A DNA stretch of 64,000 bases, taken from Chelatococcus sambhunathii. GTDB lineage: Bacteria > Pseudomonadota > Alphaproteobacteria > Rhizobiales > Beijerinckiaceae. Of this stretch, positions 46,707 to 55,114 are shown one piece after another. The position numbers were made by a program, and so were the translations under genes. The first letter of the stretch is position 1. Every line of letters starts with the position of its first letter. Below the pieces are notes generated by a model, which did not search any database, had not been told where the DNA came from, and worked only from the letters and a program-made list of their open reading frames with translations. The stretch lies in contig NZ_LIOL01000004.1 in the NCBI RefSeq assembly GCF_001418005.1, forward strand, positions 362,135 through 426,134, written 5' to 3'.

Positions 46707-47007
46707 GGAGCGTCCTCCCGCACTCAGCCCCTCTGCCGCAACAAGAAATATACACCCCGCCGCCCCGGCCATGAAGCTGTGGGCACCGGAACGCCACCGA
46801 ACGGGCCCCTGGAAGCGACGGACGGCGCCCGGCGCGCCGGTCCAGCATTCCTCACATGACACGCACGGAACGGAAATACCCAATTTCCGATATAATTCTG
46901 GATTGTACGCAAGCATATCTTGCGGACAACGACAAATACGAAGTGATAATGATCGGCCGAACCCCGGATAATGACATAAAAGATATTTGATAAACGGATA
47001 TATACTG
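46707..47007. other. AT-rich leader of the effector-like gene
   Basis: About 300 bp between two divergent genes with no coding frame. The 150 bp next to the effector-like gene are markedly AT-rich compared with the window, and contain the palindrome at 46871-46889, TATAAT at 46891-46896, and only a weak ribosome-binding site (CGGA about 12 bp before the ATG). Confidence 0.6.
46871..46896 (+). promoter_or_regulatory. Palindrome CGGAAAT-N5-ATTTCCG and adjacent -10 box
   Basis: CGGAAAT-ACCCA-ATTTCCG is a perfect 7-bp inverted repeat, followed one base later by TATAAT (46891-46896). Its core is identical in sequence and spacing to the palindrome before the poly-proline gene. A protein bound here would lie at the -35/-10 region and could repress or replace a missing -35 box. 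No TTGACA is at the usual spacing. Confidence 0.5.
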
Positions 47008-49593
47008 ATGTCGATAGAACCACATACACTTAACAGAAACACTCCATACGCCCTCGCCAACGCATCAGCCGGCGCAGCGGCATTCCGACCCTGCGACCTC
47101 TCGCGCTCCCGGTACCGCAACGGATCGCCTGCATTCTATCCCCCCTGTGCGGCAACGGTGGCAAGGACGGAGAGGATGATCGCAGAAGCGCAGCAGCAGA
47201 TGGCGGTGATGTTTCCCGACTTGCGATGCACACCGCCCTGCGAGGAGGAGCTACCACCGGAGCAACCAGCCATCGCAACGCCTCTCGCGCGGTCGCGCCG
47301 CAGCGACCGGCATGGCTCCGACGCAGCGCGCTGCGGCCGCGCGAACCTGCTCGCCGACGCACGGCAGAACATGCCGACGCGGCTGGGTGTCGCGCTCGCG
47401 ATCCTGCAGCGGGCCGGCTTCGACCCGGAAAAGGAATACACCTTTTCTGATCCCGTCATCGTCGGAATCGGCGGGGCCGCCATCAGAGGCAAGCACCGCC
47501 TCGTCGACCTTTACATGCAGGCGCAGATCCAGGCCCTGCCCTTCTTCAGCCGCGATTTTCCGCCGGAGCTGAAGAATCTCCCCGACCTCGACAGCCGCTT
47601 CGAGGAAGAATTCTCGGAGCATATCGTCGAGCAAGCCGCCAATGCTACCGCCAGGATCATGGACACGCTGTCGGCGGCGGGAATGGATGTCGAAAGGACG
47701 CAGGCGTCCGTGCTGTCCTTTGACGTGAAACGGATAGGTTGGGAGCACGGCGGGCTGAGGCCTGGCGTTTCCGTCGAACACGCCTCGCGAGGATATGTCC
47801 TGAAGGTCGCGGCCGACGCCGAGCCGTTGTTCCTTGCCGTTGTGCCGGGTGATCCTGCCCTGATCCTGCGCATGCCCGCAGACCATGCAGGCCAGAAAAG
47901 CTGGCTCTCGGGCCATATGTGCCAGTTCTTCGAGAAGCCTGTGCCCCCCCTGGATCCGCTGACCGACTACGTCCTCAAGGAGGTCGACAGCGGCATCACC
48001 CTGCGCGAGGCCGTCGCCGCCAGCAGCCTGCGCATCTTCGAGGATCTGCTGCTGCCGCTGAAGAACGAGGCTTTCGCTGAAACGACATACGAGCAGTTGG
48101 TCCACGCCGCGCGCGGCGGCACCATTCCCGGCTATGACCCAGTGCGCGAATGGCAGCAGGGGAACCACAAGACCGCGGTCGCCCTCGGTGCCCTGGATGC
48201 CGCCCCACCCGTCCTCGAGATGGCGGGCAAGCTGCGCCTGCCCGCGACGGTGGCCAGGACGATCGGCACCCAGGCGGACGCCCTGACCCAGATTGGAAAG
48301 GGGGCCAAGGGGGTGAAGACGGCGGCGGGCAGGATCGGGAAAGCCGATCCGGTCGTGGACGCCGCCCGGGCGGGGCGGCTCGCCGACACGCGAGACGCCT
48401 TGGCAAAGGCGAAGGGAATGGCATCGCCCGTCATCGACATGGAGCAGCACCTGCGGCGCCGGATCGAGGTGACGAAGCGCGGTCAAAGGTATTTTGTCAG
48501 GTTGCGCACCGGCGGGAGCGGCGCGGCGCCCGGCTCGACGGCGCCGGGAGCGCGCCGAGCGGATCCCGCTCGCATCCTGCGGGAGACCTATGAGACAGCC
48601 GGGCGGATACGCCAAGGCAGCGGCCGCGTGCTGAGCGCCGACGAGATCGCCCGCATCATCGACCGGCGAGCGAACAGGCCCATCCCCGACAGGCTCTACA
48701 GGGGACAGACCGGATCGGGCATCACGAGCACGTTCGACTGGAGCGGAGAGGATGCACAGGACCGATACCTGGCCGCCATCATCGAGCACGCCGGGAGCTA
48801 TAGCGGCGCCGAGCACGGCAAGGTGCCCTCCCTTACGATGACCGAGTCGACGGCCGAGTATTTTGCGCGCGGCAGGCCCGACGCGAAGGTGTGGGTCGTC
48901 GACACCAGGCCGAGCCCGCGGGATTTCCGGACGATCGAGGACATCCTGAAGAACGATGGCCCCAGGCTGGTCCGGGACGGCAAACTCTCCAAGCAGGTCC
49001 TGGCGAAGGCAGTGGGGCTGACCGTCACCAACCAGTGGGAGGACGAAGTCTTCTTCGTCCGCGGCAGCATTCCGGCCGACTGGACGCGGCTGCGTGGCCC
49101 CAAGCCGTTGCCTCGCCCCCTGGCGGACGCGCGCCGGTACGCCGCCGATTCCACGCCCGTAGCCGGCGTCCGCCCGGCGGACGGAGGAGCCCTTCCAGCG
49201 GTCACGCAGATCGCCGACTTCCTCGAGGTGCCAGGCAACTGGAACGCGGCAGCCGGCGACTATGCGCCGACGGCGATTGCCAATGCATTGGGTCGGGAAC
49301 TTGTGCTGCGCGACTATCCCGCGAGCGGAAAGAGCCTGTCCGTGGTCCCGCATGGCCCAGTGTCGGGCCCCGCCGTCGAACTCGTCTATTCGCCCGGCCA
49401 CTACGATGCCTATATCGCGGGCAAACTGCACCGGATCCAAGGGGATGGCGATTGTCTCTTCCGCGCCGCGCTGGCGAGCATGAACCAGAACGGGGCAGTC
49501 TCGGATGGGGCCGTGGCCGGGTTGCGACGGCTCGCCGCGCAGGAAATCCGCAACAATCCCGGCCATTACGCGCCCTTCATCGGGCGCCCATAG
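47008..49593 (+). CDS. Effector-like protein: ADP-ribosyltransferase domain plus permuted OTU-like protease domain
   Basis: 861 residues from the ATG at 47008 (a TTG at 46987 is the only upstream alternative). No Sec/Tat signal; the first 50 residues are rich in Ser, Asn and Ala, as in type III secreted proteins. Residues about 95-500 are not recognised. Residues about 525-700 look like an R-S-E ADP-ribosyltransferase: R565 in LYRGQTG, a Ser-Thr-Ser-type motif SLTMTES at 608-614, and E678-x-E680 in WEDEVFFVRGSIPADW. Residues about 725-861 look like an OTU cysteine protease in permuted order: GNWNAAAGDYAPTAIANALGR (from about 743), then SPGHYDAY (H798, D800), then IQGDGDCLFRAAL (D813, C816), then the helix LRRLAAQEIRNNPGHYAPFI. 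All key residues are present. Genes on both sides are metabolic and oppositely oriented. The functional calls are by motif reading only. Confidence 0.72.
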   Translation: MSIEPHTLNRNTPYALANASAGAAAFRPCDLSRSRYRNGSPAFYPPCAATVARTERMIAEAQQQMAVMFPDLRCTPPCEEELPPEQPAIATPLARSRRSDRHGSDAARCGRANLLADARQNMPTRLGVALAILQRAGFDPEKEYTFSDPVIVGIGGAAIRGKHRLVDLYMQAQIQALPFFSRDFPPELKNLPDLDSRFEEEFSEHIVEQAANATARIMDTLSAAGMDVERTQASVLSFDVKRIGWEHGGLRPGVSVEHASRGYVLKVAADAEPLFLAVVPGDPALILRMPADHAGQKSWLSGHMCQFFEKPVPPLDPLTDYVLKEVDSGITLREAVAASSLRIFEDLLLPLKNEAFAETTYEQLVHAARGGTIPGYDPVREWQQGNHKTAVALGALDAAPPVLEMAGKLRLPATVARTIGTQADALTQIGKGAKGVKTAAGRIGKADPVVDAARAGRLADTRDALAKAKGMASPVIDMEQHLRRRIEVTKRGQRYFVRLRTGGSGAAPGSTAPGARRADPARILRETYETAGRIRQGSGRVLSADEIARIIDRRANRPIPDRLYRGQTGSGITSTFDWSGEDAQDRYLAAIIEHAGSYSGAEHGKVPSLTMTESTAEYFARGRPDAKVWVVDTRPSPRDFRTIEDILKNDGPRLVRDGKLSKQVLAKAVGLTVTNQWEDEVFFVRGSIPADWTRLRGPKPLPRPLADARRYAADSTPVAGVRPADGGALPAVTQIADFLEVPGNWNAAAGDYAPTAIANALGRELVLRDYPASGKSLSVVPHGPVSGPAVELVYSPGHYDAYIAGKLHRIQGDGDCLFRAALASMNQNGAVSDGAVAGLRRLAAQEIRNNPGHYAPFIGRP

Positions 49594-49603
49594 CGAACAG
49601 GCC

Positions 49604-50902
49604 TTAGCCTGCCGTCCCCTCGATCATGTTGAGGCGCAGGGCCGCCGCCCGGCGATGACCTTCGAGGCCTTCGCTGCGACTCTGGCGGCAGGCGGGCGGC
49701 GCGACGGCCATGACGCCGCGCGCGTCCAGCCATTGGTGGGTGGCGACCTTGACATAGGAGCCAACCCAGAGCCCGCCTGTGTAGCGCCCGGCACCCATCG
49801 TCGGCAGCGTGTGGTTGGTGCCGCAGCACTTGTCCGAATAGACGACGCTCGCAAGCGGCCCGATGAAGAGCGAGCCGTAGTTGGAGAGCTTCTTCGCGGT
49901 GGCGTGCGGATCGGCCGTATGCACCTGAAGGTGCTCCGCGGCGATGATGTCGGAATAGGCGATCATCGCTTCTTCACTGGCGGCCACGGCGATCTCGCCG
50001 TTGTCGCGCCAGGCAGGGCCGGCGACGGCGGCGGTCGGCAGGTCCGCAAGCTGACGCTCGACCTCGGCAAGCACGGCGTCGGCGAGCTCGCGCGAGGTCG
50101 TGATGAGGCCGACGCGCGTGTGTACGTCATGCTCAGCCTGGGCGAGGAGATCGGTGGCGATCATGGCGGGATCGCCCGTCTCGTCGGCGAGCACGTAGAT
50201 CTCGCTCGGACCGGCGAGCTGGTCGATGCCGACGGCGCCGAAAACCTGGCGTTTGGCTTCGTTCACATAGGCATTGCCGGGGCCGACGATCTTGTCGACC
50301 GCCGGGATCGTCTCGGTGCCGAAGGCCATGGCGGCGATCGCCTGGGCCCCGCCCACGCGGAAGATGCGATCCGCCCCGGAGAGATGACAGCCGGCGATCA
50401 TGGCGGGATGGGCCGTGGGCGGCAGGCAGGCGATGACCTCGGCACAACCCGCGACCTTGGCCGGCACGATCGTCATGATGGGTGCCGACAGGAGAGGATA
50501 GCGCCCGCCCGGCACATAAGCCCCGATCCGCCGGATGGGGATGACGCGATGGCCGAGGTGAAGGCCCGGCAGCGCCTCCACCTCGAGCGGCAGCAAGGTA
50601 GCGAGTTGGGCCTCGGCGAAAGCACGCACGCGCTCGATGGCGAATTCCGTGTCATTGCGGGTCTGCGGGTCGAGGTTGGCAAGCGCCTCGGCGCGCTCGG
50701 CGCCGCTCACCTCGAAACGCTCTGGCACCATGCCGTCGAAACGCGCGGAATAGATGCGCAGCGCCGCGTCGCCTTGCATGCGCACCGCATGGAGGACCTG
50801 CCGGACGGTCGCCTCCACGGCGCGCCCGTCCGGCCCCTCGGCCTGCTTGGGCGCCTTCACGTGAACCAAGTTCGCACGGAGTTCTGACGGCAGGTCGGGC
50901 AT
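49604..50902 (-). CDS. Histidinol dehydrogenase family protein, probably catabolic paralogue
   Basis: 432 residues, full length for the HisD family: [48 protein letters not shown], and the zinc and base residues in AEHDVHTR and AEHLQVHT. It converges with the effector-like gene (10 bp apart) and is divergent from an XRE-cupin regulator followed by a polyamine-type ABC transporter. No other his gene is near, so a catabolic NAD-dependent alcohol dehydrogenase role (as in sulfopropanediol dehydrogenase, a HisD paralogue) is more likely than histidine synthesis. Substrate unknown. Confidence 0.85.
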   Translation of the reverse strand: MPDLPSELRANLVHVKAPKQAEGPDGRAVEATVRQVLHAVRMQGDAALRIYSARFDGMVPERFEVSGAERAEALANLDPQTRNDTEFAIERVRAFAEAQLATLLPLEVEALPGLHLGHRVIPIRRIGAYVPGGRYPLLSAPIMTIVPAKVAGCAEVIACLPPTAHPAMIAGCHLSGADRIFRVGGAQAIAAMAFGTETIPAVDKIVGPGNAYVNEAKRQVFGAVGIDQLAGPSEIYVLADETGDPAMIATDLLAQAEHDVHTRVGLITTSRELADAVLAEVERQLADLPTAAVAGPAWRDNGEIAVAASEEAMIAYSDIIAAEHLQVHTADPHATAKKLSNYGSLFIGPLASVVYSDKCCGTNHTLPTMGAGRYTGGLWVGSYVKVATHQWLDARGVMAVAPPACRQSRSEGLEGHRRAAALRLNMIEGTAG

Positions 50903-50976
50903 CGCTCACCTCTCGCAACTGGCTTGCGCGACCATCCGGGAAGGCTGACCCTTACTCAACGGCCCCGAGGGGCCTT

Positions 50977-50992
50977 GTTCAGGATTCTGAAC
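50977..50992. promoter_or_regulatory. Operator-like palindrome GTTCAG-GATT-CTGAAC
   Basis: A perfect 6-bp inverted repeat with 4-bp spacer in the middle of the divergent gap between the HisD paralogue and the XRE-cupin gene. A further GGCCCC-GA-GGGGCC palindrome precedes it at 50961-50974. It is a likely binding site for the XRE-cupin regulator, acting on both genes. Confidence 0.5.
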
Positions 50993-51031
50993 ACTCTTAG
51001 GCTCGCCGGGCCCGTTGCAACCGGAGCCGCC

Positions 51032-51580
51032 ATGCCGCAGATCGGATCGCACCTGAAGGAGCTGCGCCGCCGACGCGACCTGAGCGTGCGCGAGCTCGCG
51101 CTGCGCTCGGGCATCTCCCATTCGGCCATCTCGCTCATCGAGCGCGACCGCATGAGCCCGTCGGTCGACACGCTGAGCGCCATCCTCGATGCGCTCGGCA
51201 CGACGCTGCCGGGCTTCTTCGCGGACCTTTACTCCAGCGTTCCGCACTCTCCCTTCTACGCCGCGCACGAATGGATCGAGATCGGCAAGGCCGCGACCGT
51301 TTCCTATCGCATGGTGGGCATCAACCACCCCAACCGGCAGATCCTGATGCTGCACGAGACCTATGCCCGCGGGGCGGATTCGGGCGAGGCCTTCGCCCAC
51401 TCCGCCCAGGAGGCCGGCATGGTGACGCGCGGCGCCGTGGAGCTCACGGTAGGCGGCGAGAGCCGCGTGCTGCACCGGGGCGACGGCTATTATTTCGACA
51501 GCCGCCTGCCGCACCGCTTCCGCAACGTCTCGGACGGCGAGAGCGAGATCGTGAGCGCCGTCACGCCGCCGACCTATTAG
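51032..51580 (+). CDS. XRE-family regulator with cupin domain
   Basis: 182 residues from the ATG at 51032, preceded by GGAG; the longer frame starts within the promoter region. N-terminal HTH (LKELRRRRDLSVRELALRSGISHSAISLIERDR) and a C-terminal cupin (HSAQEAGMVTRGAVELTVGGE, HRGDGYYFDSRLPHRFRN). This type (PuuR-like) controls polyamine or amino-compound uptake and catabolism, in agreement with the ABC transporter that follows. Confidence 0.9.
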   Translation: MPQIGSHLKELRRRRDLSVRELALRSGISHSAISLIERDRMSPSVDTLSAILDALGTTLPGFFADLYSSVPHSPFYAAHEWIEIGKAATVSYRMVGINHPNRQILMLHETYARGADSGEAFAHSAQEAGMVTRGAVELTVGGESRVLHRGDGYYFDSRLPHRFRNVSDGESEIVSAVTPPTY

Positions 51581-51593
51581 AATTGCCTTGCTG

Positions 51594-51629
51594 TTGACCG
51601 GTTGCACCAACGTGGTGATTATCGTCACC
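51594..51629 (+). promoter_or_regulatory. Promoter with overlapping palindrome for the polyamine-type transporter
   Basis: TTGACC (51594-51599), 17-bp spacer, GATTAT (51617-51622). GGTGA-TTATCG-TCACC (51614-51629) overlaps the -10 region and could be an operator. A CCCCGAA...TTCGGGG hairpin (51656-51680) follows in the leader. Confidence 0.4.
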
Positions 51630-51701
51630 GCCGGACGGTCGAGAGCTTTCAAGTCCCCCGAAATATGCTTGCCTTCGGGGATAACAACAGAGGGGAAAGT
51701 C

Positions 51702-52754
51702 ATGCGATCGGTGAGGACATTCGCGCTCGTCGGCTGCCTGTCGGCCGTCGTCGGCGCATGGGGGATTATCGGGGCCGAGGCGCGCGACCTCACGGTTGTG
51801 TCCTGGGGCGGCAACTACCAGGACGCCCAGCGCAAGATCTATTTCGAGCCCTTCGCGAAGCAGAGCGGAAAGCCGCTGCTCGACGAGAGCTGGGACGGCG
51901 GCATCGGCGTCATCGCCGCCAAGGTCAAGGCCGGCGTGCCGAACTGGGACGTCGTGCAGGTGGAATCTGAGGAACTCGCTCTCGGCTGTGCCGACGGTTT
52001 CTACGAACAGCTTGACTGGGACAAACTCGGCGGAAAGGACAAGTTCCTGCCGGCCGCCGTGAGCGACTGCGGTGTCGGCGCCATCGTTTGGAGCACGGCG
52101 CTCAGCTATGACGCGGACAAGCTGAAGGAGGCGCCGGCCTCCTGGGCCGACTTCTGGGACGTTCAGAAGTTTCCCGGCAAGCGCGGCCTCAGGCGCGGGC
52201 CGAAATACGCGCTCGAATTCGCGCTCATGGCGGACGGCGTCGCCCCGGCCGATGTCTACAAGGAGCTCGCGACGCCCGCCGGGGTGGACCGCGCCTTCAA
52301 GAAGCTCGACGCCTTGAAGCCCCATATCGTGTGGTGGGAATCGGGCGCCCAGCCGCTGCAACTCCTCGCCTCCGGCGAGGTGGTGATGACGAGCGCCTAC
52401 AACGGCCGCATCTCCGGCATCAACAAGGCCGAGGGCAAGAACTTCAAGGTCGTCTGGCCGGGCAGCATCTACGCCATTGACAGCTGGGTGATCCTTAAGA
52501 ACAGCCCCAACAAGGACGCCGCAATGGACTTCATCGCCTTCGCGAGCGCGCCCGAGAACCAGGTGAAGCTGCCCGAATATATCGCCTACGGGCTGCCCAA
52601 CAAGGAAGCGGCCGGCGCCGTACCGGCCAATCTCCAGGCGGACCTGCCGACCGCGCCGGACAACCTCGCCGGGGCGATCCCGCTCGATGCCGACTTCTGG
52701 GTGGACAACATCGAGGAACTCAACAAGCGCTTCAACGCCTGGCTGGCCCAGTGA
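51702..52754 (+). CDS. Polyamine-type ABC transporter substrate-binding protein (PotD-like)
   Basis: 350 residues from the ATG at 51702, with AGGGGAAAG just before it. Signal peptide at residues 4-26 (...GAEARD). Type 2 periplasmic-binding fold; starts with LTVVSWGGNYQDAQRKIYFEPF and has the PotD/PotF-like FPGKRGLRRGPKYALE segment. Precedes genes for the ATPase and two permeases. Putrescine/spermidine-like or other amino compounds are likely ligands. Confidence 0.9.
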   Translation: MRSVRTFALVGCLSAVVGAWGIIGAEARDLTVVSWGGNYQDAQRKIYFEPFAKQSGKPLLDESWDGGIGVIAAKVKAGVPNWDVVQVESEELALGCADGFYEQLDWDKLGGKDKFLPAAVSDCGVGAIVWSTALSYDADKLKEAPASWADFWDVQKFPGKRGLRRGPKYALEFALMADGVAPADVYKELATPAGVDRAFKKLDALKPHIVWWESGAQPLQLLASGEVVMTSAYNGRISGINKAEGKNFKVVWPGSIYAIDSWVILKNSPNKDAAMDFIAFASAPENQVKLPEYIAYGLPNKEAAGAVPANLQADLPTAPDNLAGAIPLDADFWVDNIEELNKRFNAWLAQ

Positions 52755-52859
52755 GGGCGGCAGCCGGCTGACCGATCCGGGGCGGGCGCCGCCGTCCGGC
52801 CCGGATTTCCTTTTCGTCCGGCCTCGGCCGCATGCTTCGCGTGCCGCCGGGCCTACGGC

Positions 52860-53927
52860 ATGGGCGGAGCAATGGGCGCCTTCATCGCGTTTCAAGATGT
52901 CACCAAGAAATTCGGAGCTGTCACGGTCGTCGATCACCTCGATCTCGAGATCGCCAAGGGCGAGTTCCTCAGCCTTCTCGGCCCCTCCGGCTCCGGCAAG
53001 ACCACCATCCTGATGATGCTCGCGGGCTTCGAGCGCCCGAGCAGCGGGAGCATCCTCCTTGCGGACAGGCCCATCACCCATCTGCCGCCCCATCGCCGGC
53101 AGATGGGTGTGGTGTTCCAGAACTACGCCCTCTTCCCGCACATGACCGTGGCGGAGAACGTCGCCTTCCCGCTCGAGATGCAGCGCGTGCCGCGCGCCGA
53201 GATCACCCGGCGCGTCGAGCGGGCGCTCGACATGGTGCGGCTCAGCCCCCTCAAGGACCGCAAGCCGTCGCAGCTGTCCGGCGGGCAGCAGCAGCGGGTG
53301 GCGCTGACCCGCGCCCTCGTCTTCGAGCCGGACGTCATCCTCATGGACGAGCCACTCGGCGCCCTCGACAAGCAATTGCGCGAGCACATGCAGCTCGAGA
53401 TCCGCGACCTGCACCGGCGCCTCGGGCTCACCATCGTCTTCGTCACCCACGACCAGTCGGAGGCGCTGACGATGTCGGACCGCATCGCCGTCTTCAACGC
53501 CGGCAAGGTCGAGCAGATCGACACGCCGCAGGCGGTCTACGACCGCCCGCGCACCCGCTTCGTGGCCGAGTTCATCGGCGAGACCAATCTCGTCGAGGGC
53601 AAGGTCGTGGAGGCCGGGGCGCAGCAGGCCGTGGTGCGCGTGGGCGAGGCTGCGCTCAACGTTTCGGGAGAGGTCTCCGCCGGCCGGGATGTGTCGCTGT
53701 CGCTGCGCCCTGAACGGATCCGGCTCGGCAAGGAGCCGGCCGCGGCCAATGCCCTACCCGTTACCGTCGCCGACTGCATCTACCACGGCGATCACATGCG
53801 CCTCGTGCTGAAAAGCGGGCCGCTCGAGCTTGTGGCGCGGGCCGAGCGCCTGGCTGGCGACTGGGCGGTGGGCACCGAGGCCGTCGCCTCCTTCGACCCG
53901 CAGGACTGTACGGTGCTCGCTTCATGA
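52860..53927 (+). CDS. Polyamine-type ABC transporter ATPase (PotA-like)
   Basis: 355 residues (an internal ATG at 52872 is an equally good start). Walker A GPSGSGKTTIL, Q-loop VVFQNYALFPHM, signature LSGGQQQRVALTRAL, Walker B VILMDEPLGALD, and a C-terminal TOBE domain. Overlaps the first permease gene by 4 bp. Confidence 0.93.
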   Translation: MGGAMGAFIAFQDVTKKFGAVTVVDHLDLEIAKGEFLSLLGPSGSGKTTILMMLAGFERPSSGSILLADRPITHLPPHRRQMGVVFQNYALFPHMTVAENVAFPLEMQRVPRAEITRRVERALDMVRLSPLKDRKPSQLSGGQQQRVALTRALVFEPDVILMDEPLGALDKQLREHMQLEIRDLHRRLGLTIVFVTHDQSEALTMSDRIAVFNAGKVEQIDTPQAVYDRPRTRFVAEFIGETNLVEGKVVEAGAQQAVVRVGEAALNVSGEVSAGRDVSLSLRPERIRLGKEPAAANALPVTVADCIYHGDHMRLVLKSGPLELVARAERLAGDWAVGTEAVASFDPQDCTVLAS

Positions 53928-55111
53928 GCCGCGCCTCTGTCCGGGACAGGTCGCGGGCCTTCGCGCTCGTCGCGCCGCTCATCCTCTTCCTCGCCCTCTT
54001 CTTCGTCTGGCCGCTGTGGACCATGGTGACCGCGTCCGTGGTCGACGACGCGGTGACGAAGGTGCTGCCGCGCACCGCCGCCGCCATGGCCGACTGGGAC
54101 GGAAGCGACCTGCCGCCGCCGGCCGTGCATGGCGCGCTCGCGGAAGACCTGCGGACGGTGCAGGACCAGCAGGCCCTCGGCGAGGCAGTGCGCCGGCTGA
54201 ACAGCGCCGTCTCCGGCTTTCGTACCCTTCTCACCCGCACCGTGACGGCAGCGCGCGAGGCGTCGGACCCGGCCACGCTCGATCTTTCCACCATCGACCC
54301 GCGCTGGAGCGAGCCCCGCTTCTGGCGCGCTATCAAGGAGGCTGTGCCCCCCTATACCGACCGCAATCTGCTCGCTGCGCTCGACCTCAGGCGCGACGCC
54401 GGCGGCAGCATCGTCGCGGAGGAGCCGGGGGCGGCGGCAAACCGCATCATCATGCTGCGGACCTTCGTGATTGCCGGCTCGGTGACGCTCGCCTGCGCGG
54501 CGATCGGCCTGCCCTATGCAATGCTAGCCGCCGCCGCGAGCGGCGTCATGCGCGCCCTCCTGCTGCTCGCCGTGCTGCTGCCACTCTGGACCTCGCTTCT
54601 CGTGCGCACCGCAGCCTGGTTCATCCTGCTGCAGCAGGAGGGCCTCATCAACCGCGCGCTCGCCGCGCTCGGCCTCATCGACGCGCCGCTGCCGCTCATC
54701 TTCAACCGGCTCGGCGTCATCATCGCCATGACGCACGTCCTGCTGCCGTTCATGGTGCTGCCCATCTACAGCGTTCTCATCGCCGTGCCGCGCAACCTGA
54801 TGCCGGCGGCCGCCTCGCTCGGGGCGGGGCCGATCCGCGCCTTCTGGCGCGTACTGCTGCCGCTCGCCATGCCGGGCCTGATGTCGGGCTGCCTGCTCGT
54901 CTTCATGGTGGCCATCGGCTACTACATCACGCCCGCGCTCGTCGGCGGCGCCAACGACCAGATGATCTCCTCGGTCATCGCCTTCTATGCGCTCGGCACC
55001 GCCAACTGGGGCATGGCGGGGGCTCTCGGCCTCATCCTGCTCGCGGTCACGCTGCTGCTCTACCTCGTCTACGGGCGGCTTTCGCGCTCGCCGCAACTGC
55101 CGGGGGCCTGA
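53924..55111 (+). CDS. Polyamine-type ABC transporter permease 1 (PotB-like)
   Basis: 395 residues, longer than the usual 280-300. After the first membrane span (residues 8-32) there is an insertion of roughly 130 residues (about 38-165) that should lie in the periplasm before the transport domain. The EAA motif region is present in AAASLGAGPIRAFWRVLLPLAMPG. Similar extended loops are found in some PotB/HisQ-like permeases. Confidence 0.91.
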   Translation: MSRASVRDRSRAFALVAPLILFLALFFVWPLWTMVTASVVDDAVTKVLPRTAAAMADWDGSDLPPPAVHGALAEDLRTVQDQQALGEAVRRLNSAVSGFRTLLTRTVTAAREASDPATLDLSTIDPRWSEPRFWRAIKEAVPPYTDRNLLAALDLRRDAGGSIVAEEPGAAANRIIMLRTFVIAGSVTLACAAIGLPYAMLAAAASGVMRALLLLAVLLPLWTSLLVRTAAWFILLQQEGLINRALAALGLIDAPLPLIFNRLGVIIAMTHVLLPFMVLPIYSVLIAVPRNLMPAAASLGAGPIRAFWRVLLPLAMPGLMSGCLLVFMVAIGYYITPALVGGANDQMISSVIAFYALGTANWGMAGALGLILLAVTLLLYLVYGRLSRSPQLPGA

Positions 55112-55114
55112 GCC

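Noticed and set aside
46867..46896. EcfG-type stress promoter (GGAAC at 46867)
   Set aside because: No CGTT box at the required 16-17 bp spacing downstream.
49604..50902. HisD as part of a histidine biosynthesis operon
   Set aside because: No other his gene within the window; context is a regulator and an ABC transporter.
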